From Deltaproteobacteria bacterium (GTDB taxonomy: Bacteria; Desulfobacterota; Desulfuromonadia; Geobacterales; Pseudopelobacteraceae): a DNA stretch of 37,899 nucleotides. The notes under the pieces were generated by a model. The model had not been told where the DNA came from and ran no database searches. It saw only the letters and a program-made list of their open reading frames with translations. The stretch covers positions 1 to 37,899 of the forward strand of contig JAJZRX010000027.1 in NCBI GenBank assembly GCA_021850095.1. Reading direction: 5' to 3'. Below, piece after piece: positions 7,933 through 17,054 of the stretch (its first letter is position 1; each line of letters opens with the position of its first letter). Made by a program: the position numbers and the translations under genes.

Positions 7933-9405
7933 CTATTTTACCGCCGACACCTCGCGCTTCAGCGAAACCATATCCACAACCGGCAGCACCGGGATCGCTG
8001 TCAGACCGTAATCCCGAGCCAGATCGATATCCTTGGGCACCGCCTTCAAGAGCGCTTCGGCAATTTTCTGATCAGCCTGACGATAACGAAGCTTGGCTTC
8101 AATCGTTAGCTTGGCGCTTCCCTTGGGAGCGGTAATGCCATAGTGGACGTCACGATAGCCCTTGGGAGGGATGGTTTCATGTTTTGAAAAGGCGGTGATA
8201 ATCCAGGGATCAACCGCGAAGTGAGCATCCGGTCCCATGCCGTCCGAGTTGAACAGGCGGGCATCGTCAGACAGACTGCCGTCGGGCCCCACGGCGCCGG
8301 TTGCAAGAACGACCTCGCCCTTCTCATCCTTGGCCACCACTTCAAGCCACATCTGGCGAATATTGGTCAGAGAGGTCGGCAGATTGTGACCGGCACGCAT
8401 ATTCTTGACCCGCACCCGGATCTCGGCCAAGGCGCCTTTACGGTAAACCGGCTCTATTTCCAGTTCGGCCGCTTTTTGAAGCCGCTTAACGGCCATGTCA
8501 TACTGGGCCATCAGACGGGCGGCCTGATCCTTGTCGCCCGCCTTCTGGGCCGCCTGGGAGCCGAGATAGTACAGCAAATAGTTGGCGCCGTTAAAGTAGT
8601 GGCGGTAATCTTTCCGCTCCGGTTTGGTCATCGTATCGGCAACTTTCACAAAAGCATCGCTTCCGACCATGTGGCAATCCTGGCAATGGATGTCCTTCTG
8701 GGCATAGGGGCTGTGCTTCCACTCGTTATAGGTTGCTTCGATCGGGAAGTGCTTGTCGTAATGGTAAACCTGGTGGCAGGAAGCGCACAGATCGGCTTTT
8801 TGGTGGAACTCCGTCTGGCGGCACTCGTGGAAACCGCCGCCGCATTCATCGGAAGGTTTGAGCGGGCCATGCTTGATCAGCACCGCATTGCCATCCTTGC
8901 CGTCCTCGCCCGGCTTGATGACGAAGGAGCCGTTTTCCGGTTCTTTGGTGGGGGTCTTGTCGTGATTGAGGGCGCTGATCGAATGGCAGATATCACAGGA
9001 CACTCCGGCCTTGGCCACCGCCGAAAGACCGCTCAGGCCCGGCCCCTTGATTTCGCCGGTCACCACACCGGCAGGGGAATGACACCCTTCGCACTGGCGG
9101 GAGATATCATGCCCGACCGCTTTGACCGCCTTGTTCAACTCCCCCTGATAAACCGGATCAACAAAGGCCATGCTGTGCAGGGAACCGTTCCACTCCTTGT
9201 ATTTGTCTTCGTGACAGCCGGCGCAGGTCTCCGGCTCGGTAAAGCCGGCCTTTGATTTCTCGTAGACGATCAGGGAGGGGTAGAACTTGAACAGTTCCTT
9301 GTCAACCTTGAAGGGTGACGCCGGGGCGGAGCCGGCATAGGCGACGGCGCATACAAGCGCCAGCGCCGAAGCGGCAAGGGAAACCAATCTCGATTTTCGG
9401 GCCAT
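7933..9405 (-). CDS. Exported five-haem c-type cytochrome (c554-like)
   Basis: 490 residues, ATG with GGAGGAAAA upstream. The signal peptide (about 1-24, cut near AYA-GS) sends it to the periplasm. Five CxxCH haem motifs are visible: CAGCH (61), CEGCH (105), CDICH (137), CASCH (207) and CQDCH (241). All lie in the first half, in a cytochrome-c554-like arrangement that starts with ETCAGCHEDKYKEW. The second half (about 260-490) has no haem and looks like a beta-rich domain with GHNLPTS, which may bind a partner. Two further cysteines (188 and 195 in CGGGFHEC) are not a haem motif and could form a disulfide. It probably carries electrons in extracellular or nitrogen/sulfur-oxyanion respiration; substrate unknown. 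No reductase or porin gene is adjacent. Confidence 0.88.
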   Translation of the reverse strand: MARKSRLVSLAASALALVCAVAYAGSAPASPFKVDKELFKFYPSLIVYEKSKAGFTEPETCAGCHEDKYKEWNGSLHSMAFVDPVYQGELNKAVKAVGHDISRQCEGCHSPAGVVTGEIKGPGLSGLSAVAKAGVSCDICHSISALNHDKTPTKEPENGSFVIKPGEDGKDGNAVLIKHGPLKPSDECGGGFHECRQTEFHQKADLCASCHQVYHYDKHFPIEATYNEWKHSPYAQKDIHCQDCHMVGSDAFVKVADTMTKPERKDYRHYFNGANYLLYYLGSQAAQKAGDKDQAARLMAQYDMAVKRLQKAAELEIEPVYRKGALAEIRVRVKNMRAGHNLPTSLTNIRQMWLEVVAKDEKGEVVLATGAVGPDGSLSDDARLFNSDGMGPDAHFAVDPWIITAFSKHETIPPKGYRDVHYGITAPKGSAKLTIEAKLRYRQADQKIAEALLKAVPKDIDLARDYGLTAIPVLPVVDMVSLKREVSAVK

Positions 9406-9555
9406 GTGATTTTCCTCCTCGTGCGAAGATTATTAGTTGACTGAAATTATTATGGATTAAGAGTCAAGTCAAGAGCTTTGTCGGTGAGTAATCAAACGAG
9501 TCGGCATATAGCGCGGGGATTATACGGGAACGGTTTCGCAGCAGGGATCGAAAAA

Positions 9556-11673
9556 CTAGAGGGTGTACTTGCGGGCCATTTTTTCGAATTCGTTCGAGGT
9601 GAGCGGACGGCTGAAGAAATGTCCCTGCATCTCCTGGCAGTTTCTCTGGGCCAGGAACATGAACTGCCCTTCCGACTCAACCCCTTCGGCGACCAGATTC
9701 TTGCCGAGGCTGTGCCCCATGGAGATAATGGCTGAAACCACATTGGCATCATTTTCATCGCTGACGATGCAATTGACCAGCGACTTGTCAATCTGGATAT
9801 CGTCGATCGGCAGCCGGTTCAGGTGCGTCAGGGAGGAATAGCCGGTTCCGAAGTTGTCCAGCGCGATCACCACCCCGGTCGATTTGAGTTTCTTCAAGCG
9901 GCTGATGCTCTCGACAACATTGTTCATGACGATCTGTTCCGGCAGTTCGATCTCCAGAAAACGGGGCTCCAGGCGAGAGCTGGAGAGCGCATTGGCAACC
10001 CGGTCGGCAAAATCATCCTGACTGAACTGCCGCTCGGAAACATTCATCGCCACCCGTAGCGGCGGCAGTCCGGCGTCCTGCCAGGCCCGGTTCTGCTGGC
10101 AGATTTTCTCAAGCAGCCACTCTCCGACCGGGACGATCATGCCGGACTCTTCCAGTGCCGTAAAAAAATCGGCCGGATAAGCCAACGGGCCATCCATCGG
10201 CTGCCAGCGCATCAGCGCCTCCATTCCGACGATCTTCCGGGTGGCGACATCGATGCGCGGCTGATAATGGGCGAGATACTCCTCCTGATCCAGGGCAGCC
10301 TTGAGCTTGCCCTCCAGAACCGCGCGCCGGTCCAGCTTGAGACTCATGGATTCCGTAAAGAACTTGTAGGCATTGCCCCCTTCGTTTTTGGCCTGATACA
10401 TGGCCGTGTCGGCCATTTTCAGGAGACACTCGGTGCTGGTGCTCTGCAGGGGATAAATGCCCAGTCCGATGCTGGCAGTTACGCTGACTTCCTTGCCCAG
10501 CACGTCGAAAGGATGCTGGAAGACAGTGAAAATTTTGTCGGCGAAACGCACGATATCGTGTATGTCCGGCATGTCGTTGACGATCAGAACGAATTCGTCG
10601 CCGCCGAACCGGGCGACGGTATCATACTTCCTCAAACAGGCCTGCAGACGCCCGGCGACCTCCTTGAGGACGGCATCACCGGCAATATGCCCCAGGGTGT
10701 CATTGATCGGTTTGAAATTATCAAGATCAACCAGCATCAGGGCCAGCATGGTGTCATTGCGGTTCACATAGGCGATGGCCTGGTTCAGACGGTCGAAGAG
10801 CAGCTGCCGGTTGGGAAGGCCGGTCAGGGAATCATGATTTGCCTGATGCAGCAGCACGTTCTCGTAATTTTTGCGCTCGAAGAGCTCGCGTCTCAGCTCG
10901 TCATTCATTTTGATAAGCTCTGAATTGAGAACGTCAAGACCGCCTTCGGACACATTCAGCCTGTCAGCAGCGAAAATCGAAGCGATGTAGTGGCCGCTTT
11001 GCTCGATCCGCCTGACGTTCAGCCGTACCGGCTTGCTGACCTGCCCCTCAGCGATTAACAGATGCGGTTTATGGGATGCGCTCTCCTCCGCTTCAGCCAT
11101 ATTCGACAACCTGTCAAAGAAGAAATCATTCCAGTTCATGCGGCCGATGATCGAATCCCGCGCATATCCGGACAGCTGTTCAAAGGTCTCGTTAACCATC
11201 AGGATCTTTCCGCCGCTCTCCAGAACCAGCATGGCGCTGCCGTTCAGCTCAAAGACCCGGTGGCACAGGGCCCCCTTCTCCCGGAAACAGGTTTCCAGCC
11301 GCTGTCGGGCGAGCGCAATTTCAATGGTGTAGATCAGCTGGATGCTGCTGAACGGCTTGAGCAGGAAAGCAAAAGGAGTGGCGGCCAGCGAGCGTTCAAA
11401 AAGATCTGCATTGGCATGACAGGAAAGATCGATCAACGGGATACTGAAACGGACGGCAACAGCTTCAAGCTCCTCCAGAGTGTCGTGCCATCCGGTCAAG
11501 GGGATGCCGCCCAGAATCAGATCGGGTTTGTCCCTGCCGGCACATTCAAGCAGTTGCTCCGCGCTGGACACGACCGCCGGAGCGGCGTAGCCAAAGGACG
11601 ACAAAGCCATCCTGACGTCTTTGGCAAAGGCGGACTCCTTTTCAAACAGCACTATTTTGATCGTATCTGACAC
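9556..11673 (-). CDS. Pseudo-receiver / PAS / GGDEF / degenerate EAL protein
   Basis: 705 residues, GTG start. Residues 1-125 look like a response-regulator receiver, but the phospho-acceptor Asp is replaced (PDLILGGIPL, Gly56) and the acidic pair at the N-terminus is missing, although Lys106 remains. A PAS domain follows (about 135-240). The GGDEF domain (about 270-440) is intact: GGDEF at 357-361 and I-site RxxD at 348-351. The EAL domain (450-705) keeps EAL (485-487), Asn544 and Glu576, but DDFG has become DNFG (Asn607) and the KID lysine is Gln627. Those residues bind metal and water in active phosphodiesterases, so I expect cyclase activity with a non-catalytic, possibly c-di-GMP-binding, EAL. 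No membrane segment. It stands 150 bases upstream of the cytochrome gene on the same strand. Confidence 0.9.
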   Translation of the reverse strand: MSDTIKIVLFEKESAFAKDVRMALSSFGYAAPAVVSSAEQLLECAGRDKPDLILGGIPLTGWHDTLEELEAVAVRFSIPLIDLSCHANADLFERSLAATPFAFLLKPFSSIQLIYTIEIALARQRLETCFREKGALCHRVFELNGSAMLVLESGGKILMVNETFEQLSGYARDSIIGRMNWNDFFFDRLSNMAEAEESASHKPHLLIAEGQVSKPVRLNVRRIEQSGHYIASIFAADRLNVSEGGLDVLNSELIKMNDELRRELFERKNYENVLLHQANHDSLTGLPNRQLLFDRLNQAIAYVNRNDTMLALMLVDLDNFKPINDTLGHIAGDAVLKEVAGRLQACLRKYDTVARFGGDEFVLIVNDMPDIHDIVRFADKIFTVFQHPFDVLGKEVSVTASIGLGIYPLQSTSTECLLKMADTAMYQAKNEGGNAYKFFTESMSLKLDRRAVLEGKLKAALDQEEYLAHYQPRIDVATRKIVGMEALMRWQPMDGPLAYPADFFTALEESGMIVPVGEWLLEKICQQNRAWQDAGLPPLRVAMNVSERQFSQDDFADRVANALSSSRLEPRFLEIELPEQIVMNNVVESISRLKKLKSTGVVIALDNFGTGYSSLTHLNRLPIDDIQIDKSLVNCIVSDENDANVVSAIISMGHSLGKNLVAEGVESEGQFMFLAQRNCQEMQGHFFSRPLTSNEFEKMARKYTL

Positions 11674-11918
11674 CCTTGTTCATCCCCGCTACCGCATTAT
11701 CCTGCAAGGGCACAGAAGCACAATACTTGCGTTACCGTACAGCCCAAAAGCAGCGAACATACATTATTGCACTTTAATTATCCGCTCCAGCAACCAGACC
11801 TTTGCAAATTATGATCCGACTATTAAAACCTAACCATAATAATCATTTAAACAGACGCATCACAACACAAAACCATGCCTGTAAATTTTTTCGACATTTT
11901 TATTACTATTTTTGCAGC

Positions 11919-14900
11919 TCAAGACCGCCCCTGAAAACGGTATGACCCAAAGCCTACAGGATCCCCTTCGGGCGGTGCGAATCCCCGCCGCAGGGTATTC
12001 TCGGTCACCACGCGCGGATTCATGAAATGCAGCAGGTAATCCGCTCCGCCGGCCTTGGTGCCGCCGCCGGACAGACCCGCCCCGCCGAATGGCTGCCGCT
12101 CCACCAGAGCGCCGGTAATGCCGCGATTGAGATACAGGTTGCCAACCCGGAAATCTCGACGCGCCCGGGCCAGATGTTCCGGCGAACGGCTGAAGACACC
12201 GCCGGTCAGGGCAAACGCGGTCGAGTTGGCCCACTCCAGGGCCTGCTCGAAATCCCGGGCCCGCATTACCGCCAGCAGCGGACCGAAAACCTCTTCCCGG
12301 GCCAGGCGGTGCTCCGGTCGGATGCCGCCGATGATCGTCAACGGCACCCAGTACCCCTCGCCTTCGGGAATCGGGCTCTGATAAAGCAGCGTCCCCTCCT
12401 GCAGGCCGATCGAAATATACTCCAGAATCTTCCGGCGGGCAGCCTCGTCGGCCACGGCTCCCATCGCAAAAGCCGGATCTTCGGCCGGCCCGAGCCGCCA
12501 GGCCCGGGCGGCATTGACCAGGCGTTCGACCAGCCGGTCATGGATCTCATCCAGCACGATCACCCGCGAACAGGCCGAGCATTTCTGTCCCTGGAAACCA
12601 AAGGCCGAAGCAAGCAGCTGCGGCACGGCCTCGTCCAGGTCGGCGTCATCATCGATGATAATCGCGTTCTTGCCCCCCATCTCGCAGACGACCTTTTTGA
12701 GATGGTGCTGCCCGGGGTGCGGAATGGCGGCCCGTTCCATGATCCGCCGGCCGATCTCCAGCGACCCGGTGAAGGCGATCAACGCGACATCCGGATGCTC
12801 CACCAGATGGTCGCCGATCAGGTTGCCGGATCCCGGCAGGTAGTTGAAGACCCCCTCCGGCAGGCCGGCTTCACGGAAGATCTCCACCAGCTGATAGCCC
12901 GTAATGGCAGTCAGGCTGGAGGGTTTATAAACGACCGGATTACCGCAGACAATCGCGGCCGCGGCCATGCCGATGCTGATTGCCAGCGGAAAATTCCAGG
13001 GGGCGATAACCGCTGCCACACCCTTCGGTTCGTAGCAAGAGTGGTTCAGCTCGCCAGGGGCGGTGCCGAGACGCCGGGGAGTGGCCAATCGAAGGCTCTC
13101 GCGGGCATAATACTCCAGAAAGTCGATCGCCTCGCACACATCGGCATGGGCCTGGTCCCACTGTTTTCCGATCTCCAGCACCTGCCAGGCAGCCAGTTCG
13201 AAATGTCTCCGCCGGACGGCTCCGGCCGCCTTGACCAGGCAGGCTGCCCGCTCCCCGGCAGGCACGGCGCGCCAAGCCGGAAAGGCGGCCCGGGCAGCGG
13301 CGACCGCCCGGTCGGTCTCGGCGATGCCAGCCTGGCAGATCATCCCCAGCACCTCCGCAGGACAGGCCGGATTGACGCTGGTGATCGTTTCCCTGGTCAC
13401 GATCTCCCGTCCGCCGATGTGGAGCGGCCAGGTCCGGCCGAAGCGGGCACGCACCCCGGCGATTGCTTCCGGAAAGGAGTTGCGCTGGTCGGCCCGGCTG
13501 AAATCCACCGCCGGCTCGTTTCTGAAGCGGGGCAAACCGATGTCGCCATCCGGCTTGTATTCAAGCTCTTGTGCCAGACCTTCCCGTTCCCGTTCAGCCA
13601 GGGCCGCCGGGTCCCGCAGCAGCTCCTCGACCTGCGCGCCTCCGGCCAGGGACAGGCGCAGAAAGGATTCGTTGGAGGTATTTTCCAGCAGACGCCGCAC
13701 CAGATAGCCCATGCCCGGTACCATCTGGCCGTAAGGGCAGTAGAGGCGGACGCGGCCGGTCTGGTTGAGCAGCCCCCGGCGGACCGGTTCGGCCATGCCG
13801 TACAACATCTGAAATTCATAGCGCGCTTCCGGCACCTGCAGCTCGGCCGCCATCTCGATCACGGCCGCAATCGTGCGGATATTGTGGGAGGCGCAGGCCA
13901 GGTGGCATACCAAATGGTTTTCAAGGATCAGGCGCGCCTGGCGCTCATAGGCGGCATCGCTTTCGGCCTTGACGGTCCAGACCGGAACCGGCCACCCCAT
14001 CTGCCCGGCCCTGACGACTTCGTAATCCCAGTAGGCGCCCTTGACCAGACGGATCGAAATCCCGAGCCTCTCCGCCCTGGCCCACTCCAGCAGACCGGCC
14101 AAGTCCCGGTCGGTCTCTTTCAGATAGGCCTGCAGCACGATGCCGATATGGGGATAATCGCGATATTCGAGCTTCAGGCGGCGGTAGACCTCCAGCGTGA
14201 TATCCTTGAAACGGCTGGACTCCATGTCGATACACAGGAAGCCCTTCAGCGCGACGACCCGGGCACAGATCCGGCGCAGCTGTTTCAGAATCGCCAGAAC
14301 CGACCCTTCAAAATCCATCGGATTGGCCAGGCAGAACAGCGCGGTCGGCTTGACCGCAATGTTGATCCGGGGACTGCAGCCCCAGTCCAGTTGCGGATCA
14401 CCCTCACCGCCCGGCAAAGCGTCCCAACGCTTCTGCTCGGCATCCAGCACATCCAACAGCTCCAGATAGGTCTCAACGTAGGCCTGCGCTTCATCGTCGG
14501 AGAGCGTCGCCTCGCCCAGCACATCCACAACCGCCGCAAAGCGTTCCTTCCTCAATTTTGCCAACCGGCTGACCGCCTCGGCGGTGGTTTCACCGACAAT
14601 GAACTGGCGAGCCATCTCATGGATATTGGCGGAAATAAAGCGGTTGAGCAGCGGACCGCCCAGCGATCCCAGCAGTCCCGCCATCCTGGCCCCGCCGGAA
14701 AGCGCTTGCGGCAGATCCTGGCCATCACCGAAGTACTCGCGGATATGGTCGGTCAGCTGCCGGGAAGTTTTCAGTGAAGGGAAGACATCCACAAAGCGAA
14801 ACAGCTGAACCTTGAACTGCTCGTTGTGCATGCTCCAGTCCAGCAGACGGCCGGTCCAGGTGGAGGTGGAGAACAAGGAGGGTGTTTCGCCGGCAATGGC

Positions 14901-14954
14901 GGCAAAAAGCGCCCGGCCGCGTGCGACAATCTTTGCGTTGAGCTCTGGCTGCAT
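11919..14954 (-). CDS. putA: Bifunctional proline dehydrogenase / P5C dehydrogenase (PutA type)
   Basis: 1011 residues from ATG 14954 (GGAGGAGA upstream); the longer open frame overlaps arginase and is not coding. It oxidises proline to pyrroline-5-carboxylate with FAD, passing electrons to quinone, then P5C to glutamate with NAD. The N-terminal PRODH barrel has RLVKGAYWDYEV and EFQMLYGMAEPVRRGLL. The aldehyde dehydrogenase half (about 490-990) has PWNFPLAI, FTGSLEIGRRI, CEMGGKNAIIIDDDADLDEA and the catalytic Cys792 in FGFQGQKCSACSR. There is no N-terminal DNA-binding domain, unlike enterobacterial PutA, so it should not repress itself. It is the last gene of an operon, 14 bases after arginase. 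No clear terminator follows; the 245 bases to the next gene hold nothing else I can name. Confidence 0.95.
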   Translation of the reverse strand: MQPELNAKIVARGRALFAAIAGETPSLFSTSTWTGRLLDWSMHNEQFKVQLFRFVDVFPSLKTSRQLTDHIREYFGDGQDLPQALSGGARMAGLLGSLGGPLLNRFISANIHEMARQFIVGETTAEAVSRLAKLRKERFAAVVDVLGEATLSDDEAQAYVETYLELLDVLDAEQKRWDALPGGEGDPQLDWGCSPRINIAVKPTALFCLANPMDFEGSVLAILKQLRRICARVVALKGFLCIDMESSRFKDITLEVYRRLKLEYRDYPHIGIVLQAYLKETDRDLAGLLEWARAERLGISIRLVKGAYWDYEVVRAGQMGWPVPVWTVKAESDAAYERQARLILENHLVCHLACASHNIRTIAAVIEMAAELQVPEARYEFQMLYGMAEPVRRGLLNQTGRVRLYCPYGQMVPGMGYLVRRLLENTSNESFLRLSLAGGAQVEELLRDPAALAEREREGLAQELEYKPDGDIGLPRFRNEPAVDFSRADQRNSFPEAIAGVRARFGRTWPLHIGGREIVTRETITSVNPACPAEVLGMICQAGIAETDRAVAAARAAFPAWRAVPAGERAACLVKAAGAVRRRHFELAAWQVLEIGKQWDQAHADVCEAIDFLEYYARESLRLATPRRLGTAPGELNHSCYEPKGVAAVIAPWNFPLAISIGMAAAAIVCGNPVVYKPSSLTAITGYQLVEIFREAGLPEGVFNYLPGSGNLIGDHLVEHPDVALIAFTGSLEIGRRIMERAAIPHPGQHHLKKVVCEMGGKNAIIIDDDADLDEAVPQLLASAFGFQGQKCSACSRVIVLDEIHDRLVERLVNAARAWRLGPAEDPAFAMGAVADEAARRKILEYISIGLQEGTLLYQSPIPEGEGYWVPLTIIGGIRPEHRLAREEVFGPLLAVMRARDFEQALEWANSTAFALTGGVFSRSPEHLARARRDFRVGNLYLNRGITGALVERQPFGGAGLSGGGTKAGGADYLLHFMNPRVVTENTLRRGFAPPEGDPVGFGSYRFQGRS

Positions 14955-14968
14955 ACGATCTCCTCCGG

Positions 14969-15880
14969 TCACAGAATCCGCTTGCCGAACAGCGAGGCGG
15001 CCAGTTCCACCGCCAGGCGGGCGGTCTGATTGTGCCGGTCCAGGATCGGGTTGATCTCGACGATATCCAGCGCCCGGCAGCGCCCGGAATCGGCGATGAT
15101 TTCCATCAGCAGCTGGGCTTCGCGGCAGGTCAGGCCGGCAGAGGAAGCCGTGCCGACCCCGGGGGCCGTCTGGGGATCGAGGCAATCCATATCCAGGCTG
15201 ACGTGCAGTCGTTCCCGATGTTCAAGTCGCTCCAACGCTTCGCGGGCCACCGCCCCGATCCCCCGCTCGTCGATGTCGCGCATGGTATAGACCGCGATGC
15301 CGCTAGCCCGCAGACGAAGCCGCTCCTGCGGATCCAGGTCACGGATGCCGATCATCACCACATCCTCCGCCCGCAGCTTGGGGCCGGGACGACCGGCCTC
15401 GACCAGCTCCGGATAGCCGTCGCCCAGCAGGACCGCCAGAGTCATGCCGTGAATATTGCCGGTCAGGGTCGTCTGCGGTGTGTTGAAGTCGCCGTGGGCA
15501 TCGATCCAGATCAGGCCGACCGGCTCGTCAGCGCTGCTTCCGCCGATGCTGCCGATTGCCAGGCTGTGATCGCCCCCCAGCAACAGCGGGATACGCCCGG
15601 CAGCCACTGCCGAGCGCACAGCCTGATACACCAAGCGGCAGCTGCTGCAGATCGAAGGGAGGTAATGCTGTTCCACTTCTTCCGGCAGTGTTTCCCGGAT
15701 CGGAACCGCCAGATTGCCGCTGTCGACGATCCTGTGCCCCAGGGCGGCCAGCCGGGAGGCCAGACCGGCATAACGCAGCGCCCCCGGCCCCAGGTCAACC
15801 CCGCGCTGGGTCTGTCCCAGGTCGATCGGCACCCCGATGATCTCAATGGTGCTCCCCATGGTATCAGCCGTTTGCGACAT
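14969..15880 (-). CDS. rocF: Arginase
   Basis: 303 residues, ATG with AGGGGA upstream. It splits arginine into ornithine and urea. All binuclear manganese ligands are present: GGDHS (His105), DAHGDFNT (Asp127, His129, Asp131), HGM (144-146) and SLDMDCLDP (Asp230, Asp232). [17 protein letters not shown] at the start and the conserved SAGLTCREA motif near the end are arginase-type rather than agmatinase-type. It is the middle gene of the operon, 14 bases after the ornithine cyclodeaminase gene and 14 bases before PutA, so its product ornithine is the substrate of the gene before it. No urease or urea transporter is in the window. Confidence 0.93.
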   Translation of the reverse strand: MSQTADTMGSTIEIIGVPIDLGQTQRGVDLGPGALRYAGLASRLAALGHRIVDSGNLAVPIRETLPEEVEQHYLPSICSSCRLVYQAVRSAVAAGRIPLLLGGDHSLAIGSIGGSSADEPVGLIWIDAHGDFNTPQTTLTGNIHGMTLAVLLGDGYPELVEAGRPGPKLRAEDVVMIGIRDLDPQERLRLRASGIAVYTMRDIDERGIGAVAREALERLEHRERLHVSLDMDCLDPQTAPGVGTASSAGLTCREAQLLMEIIADSGRCRALDIVEINPILDRHNQTARLAVELAASLFGKRIL

Positions 15881-15894
15881 ATTTATCCCCTGTT

Positions 15895-16980
15895 TCAGGC
15901 CAGGTTGCGGCGCAGGTTTACCATGAAATCCTGGACGTTGGTCAGGATCGGCACCGCCTGAAGCGAACCGCGGTTGGCCAGCTTGCCGACGCTGAATTCG
16001 GTCATGTCGACGACGTAGAAGTAAACCGGGCGGACGCTGCCGTCCGTGGCAACCTGATAACCGGGCGCCAGGTTTCCGAAGGCGATGCTGTGGAGCTGGG
16101 TGGCCAGGGCGATGATCGTGGTGGCCCGGCGGGCATGGACCCGCATCGCGTCCTGCGCCCGGCCGGTGTCGGTGACGACCCCCGGCAGCGGGCCATCGTC
16201 ACGGATCGAGCCGGCCAGCACATAGGGGATCTTGCGCTCGACACAGGCGGCCATGATGCCGTCCTTCACCTCCAGGCTCTGGATGGCCTGACGGATAGAA
16301 CCGCAGCCCTGCACCCGGTTGATGGTCTCAAGGTGGTTGTAATGCCCGCCGGGCTGCACGGCCTGGGTGTAGATATCCTGTCCGAGGCCGGTGCCGAAGA
16401 AGGCCGCCTCCAGATCGTGGGTGGCCAGCGCATTGCCGGCCACCAGGGCATGGCAGTAGCCCTGCTCGACCATGAAGCGCATTGCATCACGACTGTCCCG
16501 GTCGAAAGCCACCGCCGGTCCGAGCACCCAGACGATGTGGCCATGCTGCCGGTCATGGCGCAGGATCTGGTAAAGCTCGTCGTAACAGCGCGAAAAGGGA
16601 GCTTCCCGGCTGCCGTGGGAGCGGAAGGAAAACTTGCCGCGCTGCTCGACCGGCGATCCGAATCCGGTCGTGTGGACGTAAATGCCCTCTTCACCGTTTT
16701 CGCTTCTGCCGATCGCAACCGGATCCCCCTTCCTGATCCGGCGGGGCTCCAGCACCTCCAGCCGTTGATCTTTCAGAACCAGCACAGCATCCATGCGACT
16801 TTCCGGGGCAAGCAGCCAGTGGCCGCCTCCCAGATGGACATATTCGGGATGATTTGAGGTGGCATGAAAATCGTCGGGGAGCAGAGCATCGGCCGGGGCA
16901 GGCTTGAACCTGGCCGCCGGGGAGGCGGCCAGGTCGGGGTGACTGAAATCAGGCGGTGTATAGACCGGCAGGGCGAACAT
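15895..16980 (-). CDS. Alternative ornithine cyclodeaminase (TIGR00300, LOR/SDH-like)
   Basis: 361 residues, ATG with AGGAGT upstream. The whole protein matches what I know as TIGR00300, first named LOR/SDH bifunctional enzyme conserved region. Motifs include HATSNHPEYVHLGG, GPAVAFDRDSRDAMRFMV, GNALATHDLEAAFFGTGLGQD and GGHYNHLETIN. Members shown experimentally to convert ornithine to proline plus ammonia are the Methanococcus Ocd2 protein and the C-terminal half of cyanobacterial AgrE/ArgZ; they use NAD and are unrelated to mu-crystallin-type OCD. Here the family stands alone, without the N-terminal arginine-degrading domain; a separate arginase gene, 14 bases downstream, replaces it. It is probably the first gene of the operon, with a 74-base gap to the sensor gene upstream. 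Substrate is inferred from family and neighbours. Confidence 0.85.
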   Translation of the reverse strand: MFALPVYTPPDFSHPDLAASPAARFKPAPADALLPDDFHATSNHPEYVHLGGGHWLLAPESRMDAVLVLKDQRLEVLEPRRIRKGDPVAIGRSENGEEGIYVHTTGFGSPVEQRGKFSFRSHGSREAPFSRCYDELYQILRHDRQHGHIVWVLGPAVAFDRDSRDAMRFMVEQGYCHALVAGNALATHDLEAAFFGTGLGQDIYTQAVQPGGHYNHLETINRVQGCGSIRQAIQSLEVKDGIMAACVERKIPYVLAGSIRDDGPLPGVVTDTGRAQDAMRVHARRATTIIALATQLHSIAFGNLAPGYQVATDGSVRPVYFYVVDMTEFSVGKLANRGSLQAVPILTNVQDFMVNLRRNLA

Positions 16981-17054
16981 GAAGTGACTCCTGAATCCTA
17001 CAGCGGGACCACTACGGACGGCACGTTTTCAAACAGAGAGCGCCATCATCCTTA

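Noticed and set aside
11674..11918. c-di-GMP (GEMM) riboswitch before the GGDEF/EAL gene
   Set aside because: I looked for the conserved GEMM core in the leader and the other intergenic gaps and did not find a convincing match.
12027..14777. 916-codon plus-strand open frame opposite PutA
   Set aside because: Mirror frame of a high-GC gene: no ribosome site, low-complexity Gln/Pro/Arg composition, no domain.
14955..15185. N-terminal extension of PutA to 15185
   Set aside because: It overlaps the arginase gene, is Pro/Arg-rich like a shadow frame, and ATG 14954 has a strong ribosome site.
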